Source: a virus. Taken from it: DNA of 41,883 nucleotides. Of the stretch, positions 37,328 through 41,883 are shown piece by piece. Location of the stretch: the IMG/VR virus record IMGVR_UViG_3300034198_006958, positions 1-41,883 of that record; one strand, written 5' to 3'. The notes below the pieces were generated by a model, which made no database searches, was not told the origin of the DNA, and saw nothing but the letters and a program-made list of their open reading frames with translations. Made by a program: the position numbers and the translations under genes. The first letter of the stretch is position 1. Each line of letters begins with the position of its first letter.

Positions 37328-38062
37328 TTATCCGAGCTTAGCAGTGGATTTGCTGGGTAGCCGACTAGCAGTCGGTGTAGGCTGTTTGAGCCTGTAGTAG
37401 GTGTCAGCTGAGCTAACTGCACTGGAAGCAAGGTTAAGCCCTAGCTGAGCTGTAGAGGTACGAGCGTCATTGATCTTGAGCATCTGATTTGCAAGACCTA
37501 GGTTTCCGGACTCGATACCATACTTGAACGTGTTGTACTGGTTCTTGCTGTTGGTGAGGTAATCCTCTCTAGCCCTCTCCTGACCAGTCTTGACATCGTA
37601 GTAGTTATTCGACGCTTGCAGATCGATAGCATTCCTCTCAGTGTCCAAAGCAAGACGAGAGTCCAGCTCCTGCCTCCAGTAATCGGACATCAAGGCATCC
37701 ACACTAAGTCCTCCTACGCCAGCCTCAGCTGCACGAGCAAGGGACGTAGAAGAAGCAGCTTGAGATTGACGGGAGAGCTGTTGGTACTGAGCGTTCTGAG
37801 CGTCTACCTGAGCGTTCCTCTGCTGCATGGCTCTCTGGTATTGGAGGGAAGCGTCCTGAGCTTGACGATCATACTCGATCTGCTGCTGCCTGACCTGAGC
37901 ATTATAGATTTCAGTCTGCTGCTGCCTCTCAACATCATAGCTTTGCTGCGCAAGGGAGGATGCTTGGTTAGCTTGCTGATTGCTCTGGTAGTAGGAGTAC
38001 GCTGAACTTGCTGCTCCAATAGCCAAAGACGAGACTGCAATGATTGAGGCGGGTTCGCACAT
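37328..38062 (-). CDS. Internal virion protein (T7 gp14-like)
   Basis: The 244-residue protein starts with a hydrophobic helix (IIAVSSLAIGAASSAYSYY) followed by a long Gln/Ala-rich coiled coil (VERQQQTEIYNAQVRQQQIE), the usual gp14 structure. T7 gp14 (196) is ejected first and forms a pore in the outer membrane. The VGGLSVDALMSDYWRQELDS segment is a family hallmark in marine T7-like phages. It follows the gp13-like gene by 3 nt. Confidence 0.88.
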   Translation of the reverse strand: MCEPASIIAVSSLAIGAASSAYSYYQSNQQANQASSLAQQSYDVERQQQTEIYNAQVRQQQIEYDRQAQDASLQYQRAMQQRNAQVDAQNAQYQQLSRQSQAASSTSLARAAEAGVGGLSVDALMSDYWRQELDSRLALDTERNAIDLQASNNYYDVKTGQERAREDYLTNSKNQYNTFKYGIESGNLGLANQMLKINDARTSTAQLGLNLASSAVSSADTYYRLKQPTPTASRLPSKSTAKLG

Positions 38063-38065
38063 AAT

Positions 38066-38545
38066 CTATATCTTTACTCTGATGAATTCATAGAACGGAA
38101 GCCCAAAGTTACCGTATTTGTCAATCTTTCGGATGAACTTAAACTTGAGCCACTTCAGCCACCGGATGTGAACATGGTTCTCCGCATAGATGAAGTTAGT
38201 CAGGATGGGGTACTTCTCGTTGAGCTGATCCACCCACTGAGGGGAATGACGGAGGAACTCTCTCTGGATGTTCTTAATCCTACCACTCCCCAAAAGCCAG
38301 ATGGAAGCCGTATTCTCAGCAACGGGAGCTGCTCCAAAGATGGCAATGGGCTGTAGATCGTTTCCCTCGATAGTCCAGCAATCATCCCCAGACAGAACAA
38401 TTCCATCGATCAGAGACTTATACGGGGCTCTATCTTTATGGACGCTTCGGATCTCGATCAGATCCTCTGTCCTGAGGTGTGCAGCCAGCTTGAAAGCGTC
38501 TTCCAGACGAGCCCTACGGACTACAGCATTGTTGTATTGCATCAT
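38066..38545 (-). CDS. T7 gp13-like assembly protein with acetyltransferase-like fold
   Basis: The 159-residue protein begins RRARLEDAFKLAAHLRTEDL and ends in HVHIRWLKWLKFKFIRKI, the layout of the T7 gp13 family, which resembles degenerate GNAT enzymes. T7 gp13 is needed for virion assembly around the ejection proteins but is absent from mature particles. Its start overlaps the nozzle gene stop (TAATGATG), with two ATG codons in tandem. Confidence 0.85.
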   Translation of the reverse strand: MMQYNNAVVRRARLEDAFKLAAHLRTEDLIEIRSVHKDRAPYKSLIDGIVLSGDDCWTIEGNDLQPIAIFGAAPVAENTASIWLLGSGRIKNIQREFLRHSPQWVDQLNEKYPILTNFIYAENHVHIRWLKWLKFKFIRKIDKYGNFGLPFYEFIRVKI

Positions 38546-41500
38546 TAGAGACGTTGGTTTCTTGTCTGATACCAGCTCTCCCAGTCCATGCTCAGGAGCG
38601 CACAGGGGAAGGGGGAATCGTTGCGAAGCTCCACGTTGACTTCGGTGTTCTTAGCCATGACGGGGAACCTGAAAGCCCCACTTACAAGATCCTCCTCCCC
38701 TAGAAGGGCTCCACCAGTACCAAGGCGAGGCCCAGTGAACTTGTAGGTGTAGGTGTTCCGGTATTTTGGAGTGACCAGAACCTTGAAGAACAGAGAGTTG
38801 TTGTAAGTGAGGTTTCCTGTTCTCACTTGCATCCGTCCATCCGTAACAGCAACTTTACTCGTACCGGAAGATGACCGGATCAAAGGTGTTGAGAACTGAT
38901 ACATCATGTCATAGACGAAGCCGATGTAGAAACTTGTAGTCCGTTGATCTCCATCCACAACGATTGTGTTGTAGGCAAAGTTTGAGGAGCGGGAGACAGA
39001 CGTAACCCCTCCAAAGTCTGAAAGGTGTACAGTTCCGTAGCTGTCAAAGCGAGTCCCTGTAGCTTCCTCAAATCTCCACCAAGATGTCATCCCAGCTAGA
39101 ATGCCAGCAGGGAGAGCGAAGAAGGAGACACCAGCACCCCCGTTAAACAGGGTAGCCCTTTCGGTAGGAGTAAGTACCCTCTTCCAGAAACCCCACTGAT
39201 CCATTGCTCCTATGAATGAAGCAGAGGAGTCGAGGTAGTAGCCTTGCGTGGTGGTGACTGTACTGGCAGTAGAGGATACTGAGTTGATGAACGTGTTAGA
39301 CTCATCATTGACCGTTAGATAGAGCTTCCGATCAGCTGTATCAAACCAGACGTTGATGAAGTACCACTTTCCAGCCGTAATGTTTGTTCCGCTGCTGGGA
39401 GTGTTGATGTAGCTTCCTCCAGCAGGGGCTCCCAAGGCAGTGAACTGCTTTCCGGTACTATCTAGGAAGAGTTCAAATCCTCCGACATCGTCAGTGTTGC
39501 TCCAGATAGGGGAAAATGGAGTAAGCGAATCGACTCTCACCCATCCTGAGAAAGTCCAGCTGGAAGCTCCAACAGTGGTCTCGGATGTAGTGTCTGAAGC
39601 TAAATACTGGTTGTTTCCGTTGAAGTAGGCTGCGTGATTCCCTTGATAGGCTCTGATAACCTTACCTCCTTGCTTCCCATCGGCAGTGGTATCACGAGTG
39701 ACCACAGCAAGCGTGTCGTCTCCTGTATACTGATAGGGCAGGGTAAGGGTGGTGGTATCAGAAGCAGCGTTGTAGCTCTTGGTGAGCCCGACAGCAGACT
39801 CAGTGATTCGACGGTCAAGTCGAGTAGCAAAATCGCTGAAGTTGTCCCGAAACCCTACTTCCACGTTCAATTTCTCAAGGAAGACACCATCGGGCCTCTT
39901 CATGGTGAAGTATGCCGTCGATTCAATAAATTCAACGCTCAGCACTTCGCAATCAGTATCAAACATGAATTTGCTCCATGCCGACTGGATTTTCTCCTCA
40001 CCGTTGAAGAAATACTTGTAGATGTAACACCCGTTGGGAAGTCCGTCAGTCAGAGCAAAGACCACCTGTTCATTGCTAGAAGCGGACAGCTTAAAGATAT
40101 TACCCTTCAGGTACTTTACCACAGGAGCCGTGATGTCCTGACCATCAAAGAGACTGGTAAGCGGGGAGACATAATACTCCATCACACCTGAGTACTCTCC
40201 ACGGACGAACGGGAACTGAACCGTCTTACCTACGCTAATTGGCTTGGTGTAGCGGTAGTTGGAGAACTCCGTAGTCTGTTGAATGGACACCGTCTTGGGG
40301 GTGAGGATGTCAGCTGAGGTAAGCGTGAACTGGCTCTGATCCGAGAACAGGAGGAGCTTTTCCGAGAAGGGAACCATGTTGTAGATGATGGACACCTTTG
40401 AGGAGGTGACCGATACATCAATCGGATCCGTATCTAGGAGCTGCTGGAGGGTAGTCCTGAAGAAGTTGAAGAACTGGTTTGTCTCAGAAAGGACGATATT
40501 CTCTCCAGTAGCCAGAGCCAAACGGGAGCGGAAGAGCGTGATGTCATTGATCTTCTGCCCAATAAAGGAGGGATCGGGGTTGGAGGTGATCGTTCCGTAC
40601 TTACGCTCTCCCCAGCTCGGAAGGGAGAATCCGCTCTGGGTGCTTCCATCAGCCCTTGCAAACAGGAACGTACCGTCAGAAAGCCTGACAAGAACGTGAG
40701 GCATGGTCGAGGCATCGATCCTGAAGGTGATTGCAGGAGCAACGGTTTCTCGCCATCTACCAGTTCCAACCACAAAAGCGGTCGGCGAGTTGACTGAGCT
40801 GTCCTCAATAAATTCAACCCAGTAATCATCCGTTTTCCCATCTGTGCCTCCAGTGATGTTTACCTTTTGTCGATTCTTTGCGGTCGTTGGGAGATTAGCT
40901 ACGGATGTCGCTGTTTGAGAGGCCACCTTGATATAGGTGTTACCTACGGAATCAATAGCGGTGCAATCAAACTGGGCTCCGTCTTTTCGTGTGACGTAGA
41001 TAGCTGAGTTTCCGTAGGAAAAGTTATACTTCGCTGCTACTGCTGTTTGGGAGGTAAGAGAATTCATTATTCCCTGAGCGATAGTGTTTGTACTTGCCGC
41101 TCCCGTCGTAGTGCCAGATGTGAAGCTGCCGACAAACGAGGTTCCATCGGCAGAACACTGAAGAAAGACGGTGTACTGTACGCTGTACGCTCCCTGTTGA
41201 ACAAAGATCGAAGCGTCGAATATCTGAGCAGCTGTCGTGGTAGTATTCATTGCCACCGTCCTGTTTGTGTTCAGGACGAAGGTATAGTCGGCAATCGTAA
41301 CGGCTCTGGTGTTCTCGTAATCCGATCCAGTGAGGTAGGAAACACCGTGAGGAGTAGCCACGGTTTTCTCTGAGCCATCGAGACCAAAGACCCTAACAGA
41401 GCCATCCTGAATGAGGACGTTGTACCTCTCCGTGGTGTCTCGGTTGATGAGATGAACGTAGGGGTAGTTAGAGGTAGCGTTAGTGAGCTTGGCAATGTGC

Positions 41501-41646
41501 CTAGTAGGATTCCTCTTGATCAATCCCTCAACAATCGAGGAGTACCCATTGATCTGCTCTACAGCCTGAGTAGCAAACTTGAGGGAGTCAGCCTGTTGGC
41601 TAACCCCGTTGATGAGGTTGGGTTGATTAGTAGATACTAGAGGCAT
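38545..41646 (-). CDS. Tail tubular protein B / nozzle (T7 gp12-like) with LamG-like insertion
   Basis: The 1033-residue protein starts STNQPNLINGVSQQADSLKF and contains LFRSRLALATGENIVLSETN, FRTTLQQLLDTDPIDVSVTS and LLLFSDQSQFTLTSADILTP, clear gp12 sequence, and ends with FPVMAKNTEVNVELRNDSPF. T7 gp12 has 794 residues. The excess is largely a block at residues about 670-885 (bases about 38990-39640): AAYFNGNNQYLASD, SSWTFSGWVRVDSLT, GKWYFINVWFD, GAMDQWGFWKRVLTPTERAT, the pattern of a LamG/concanavalin-like lectin domain. The six nozzle copies would display it beside the tail tip. Confidence 0.93.
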   Translation of the reverse strand: MPLVSTNQPNLINGVSQQADSLKFATQAVEQINGYSSIVEGLIKRNPTRHIAKLTNATSNYPYVHLINRDTTERYNVLIQDGSVRVFGLDGSEKTVATPHGVSYLTGSDYENTRAVTIADYTFVLNTNRTVAMNTTTTAAQIFDASIFVQQGAYSVQYTVFLQCSADGTSFVGSFTSGTTTGAASTNTIAQGIMNSLTSQTAVAAKYNFSYGNSAIYVTRKDGAQFDCTAIDSVGNTYIKVASQTATSVANLPTTAKNRQKVNITGGTDGKTDDYWVEFIEDSSVNSPTAFVVGTGRWRETVAPAITFRIDASTMPHVLVRLSDGTFLFARADGSTQSGFSLPSWGERKYGTITSNPDPSFIGQKINDITLFRSRLALATGENIVLSETNQFFNFFRTTLQQLLDTDPIDVSVTSSKVSIIYNMVPFSEKLLLFSDQSQFTLTSADILTPKTVSIQQTTEFSNYRYTKPISVGKTVQFPFVRGEYSGVMEYYVSPLTSLFDGQDITAPVVKYLKGNIFKLSASSNEQVVFALTDGLPNGCYIYKYFFNGEEKIQSAWSKFMFDTDCEVLSVEFIESTAYFTMKRPDGVFLEKLNVEVGFRDNFSDFATRLDRRITESAVGLTKSYNAASDTTTLTLPYQYTGDDTLAVVTRDTTADGKQGGKVIRAYQGNHAAYFNGNNQYLASDTTSETTVGASSWTFSGWVRVDSLTPFSPIWSNTDDVGGFELFLDSTGKQFTALGAPAGGSYINTPSSGTNITAGKWYFINVWFDTADRKLYLTVNDESNTFINSVSSTASTVTTTQGYYLDSSASFIGAMDQWGFWKRVLTPTERATLFNGGAGVSFFALPAGILAGMTSWWRFEEATGTRFDSYGTVHLSDFGGVTSVSRSSNFAYNTIVVDGDQRTTSFYIGFVYDMMYQFSTPLIRSSSGTSKVAVTDGRMQVRTGNLTYNNSLFFKVLVTPKYRNTYTYKFTGPRLGTGGALLGEEDLVSGAFRFPVMAKNTEVNVELRNDSPFPCALLSMDWESWYQTRNQRL
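38990..39640 (-). other. LamG/concanavalin-like domain inserted in the nozzle gene
   Basis: This stretch encodes about 215 residues with strand motifs typical of LamG_3 domains (YFNGNNQYL, WTFSGWVRV, WYFINVWFD, YLDSSASFIGAMDQWGF, then LTPTERATLFNGG and WWRFEEATG). Removing it leaves about 818 residues, near normal gp12 length, with gp12-like sequence on both sides. Confidence 0.75.
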
Positions 41647-41652
41647 CGTTGC

Positions 41653-41883
41653 TTAGGTTCGTTGAAGTACCTTGGCAACATCAAAGGCATCGAAGATGTT
41701 GTAATCTCCGGTATCCCCATCAAAGTTCTTGAGGATTACCAAAGCATTCAGTTCATCCTGAGCCAGCTGCTTGCCTATCTCGTCTGATCCAATCATACGC
41801 TGCTGGAAGATCCTAGCAGCCTTGGCTGTAACATAAGCCTTAAAGGGTTGGGGCAGATCATCCCAGTCAAGAAGACGAATGAT
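41653..41883 (-). CDS. Tail tubular protein A (T7 gp11-like), C-terminal part cut by window edge
   Basis: This frame (77 codons to the stop at 41653) is the rest of the gene that begins at 435. It shares the 87-bp overlap and adds RMIGSDEIGKQLAQDELNAL and ends FDAFDVAKVLQRT. The nozzle gene starts 6 nt beyond its stop. Together the two parts make 192 residues. Confidence 0.92.
   Translation of the reverse strand: MIRLLDWDDLPQPFKAYVTAKAARIFQQRMIGSDEIGKQLAQDELNALVILKNFDGDTGDYNIFDAFDVAKVLQRT
41797..41883. repeat. Terminal overlap of the assembly, right copy
   Basis: Identical to bases 1-87; see that entry. Removing one copy closes the genome into a circle with an intact tail tube gene. Confidence 0.9.

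Overview
The window is a complete, or nearly complete, genome of a T7-like podophage (Autographiviridae-type gene content). It is opened at an arbitrary point and written on the complement of the usual orientation, so almost every gene lies on the minus strand and gene order reads from high to low coordinates. Bases 1-87 are repeated exactly at 41797-41883, and the tail tube gene is cut at the window edge and reconstitutes perfectly across that overlap, so the circular unit is about 41,796 bp. The 87-bp repeat looks like an assembly overlap rather than a true terminal repeat. The host is a Gram-negative bacterium, inferred from a spanin with a lipoprotein signal and a secreted endolysin. Most starts, including the capsid gene, have no Shine-Dalgarno sequence but A/C-rich leaders, which points to a host that does not depend on Shine-Dalgarno (Bacteroidota is one possibility). 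I cannot name the host.

Layout, in transcription order. (1) 23948-20660: early region with a GNAT acetyltransferase, a promoter/repeat region, two tiny single-span membrane proteins, a DUF932-like protein and a Gp88-like protein, closed by an intrinsic terminator. (2) 20640-16860: lysogeny and regulatory region with tandem 11-bp iterons, a MarR-like winged-helix regulator, a tyrosine integrase, a run of small genes coupled by ATGA overlaps, and a 41-nt copy of the 5' half of a tRNA-Leu gene, the probable attP core. (3) 16786-7618: single-subunit RNA polymerase, single-strand DNA-binding protein, endonuclease I, primase-helicase, DNA polymerase and 5'-3' exonuclease, with free-standing LAGLIDADG and endonuclease VII-like genes on either side of the polymerase. 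(4) 7607-1925: small virion proteins, a lectin-like protein, portal and scaffold, then a lysis cassette (unimolecular spanin, putative holin, CHAP endolysin) placed between scaffold and capsid. (5) 1750-545, then across the junction 435-1/41883-28230: capsid with an extra domain, a strong terminator, tail tube and nozzle (the nozzle carries a LamG-like insertion), internal virion proteins gp13-gp16, a tail fibre with a C1q-like tip, a second holin-like gene, and the small terminase. (6) 24508-26810: an HNH endonuclease and the large terminase on the PLUS strand, opposite to every other gene, flanked by two long non-coding regions rich in inverted and direct repeats (23949-24507 and 26811-27608).

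How it works together: the early genes are presumably read by host RNA polymerase from sigma70-like sites, and the phage polymerase then reads the replication, virion and lysis genes. I could not define a reliable consensus for the phage polymerase promoters by eye. The integrase, MarR-like regulator and tRNA-derived att core indicate the phage can probably integrate, as reported for some marine T7-like phages such as P-SSP7. The most unusual points are the inverted HNH-TerL cassette and its structured flanks, a lysis cassette between scaffold and capsid, added domains in capsid and nozzle, a zincin-like HExxH motif in the giant ejection protein, CAA-rich leaders in place of Shine-Dalgarno sites, and the iteron array upstream of the MarR-like gene.
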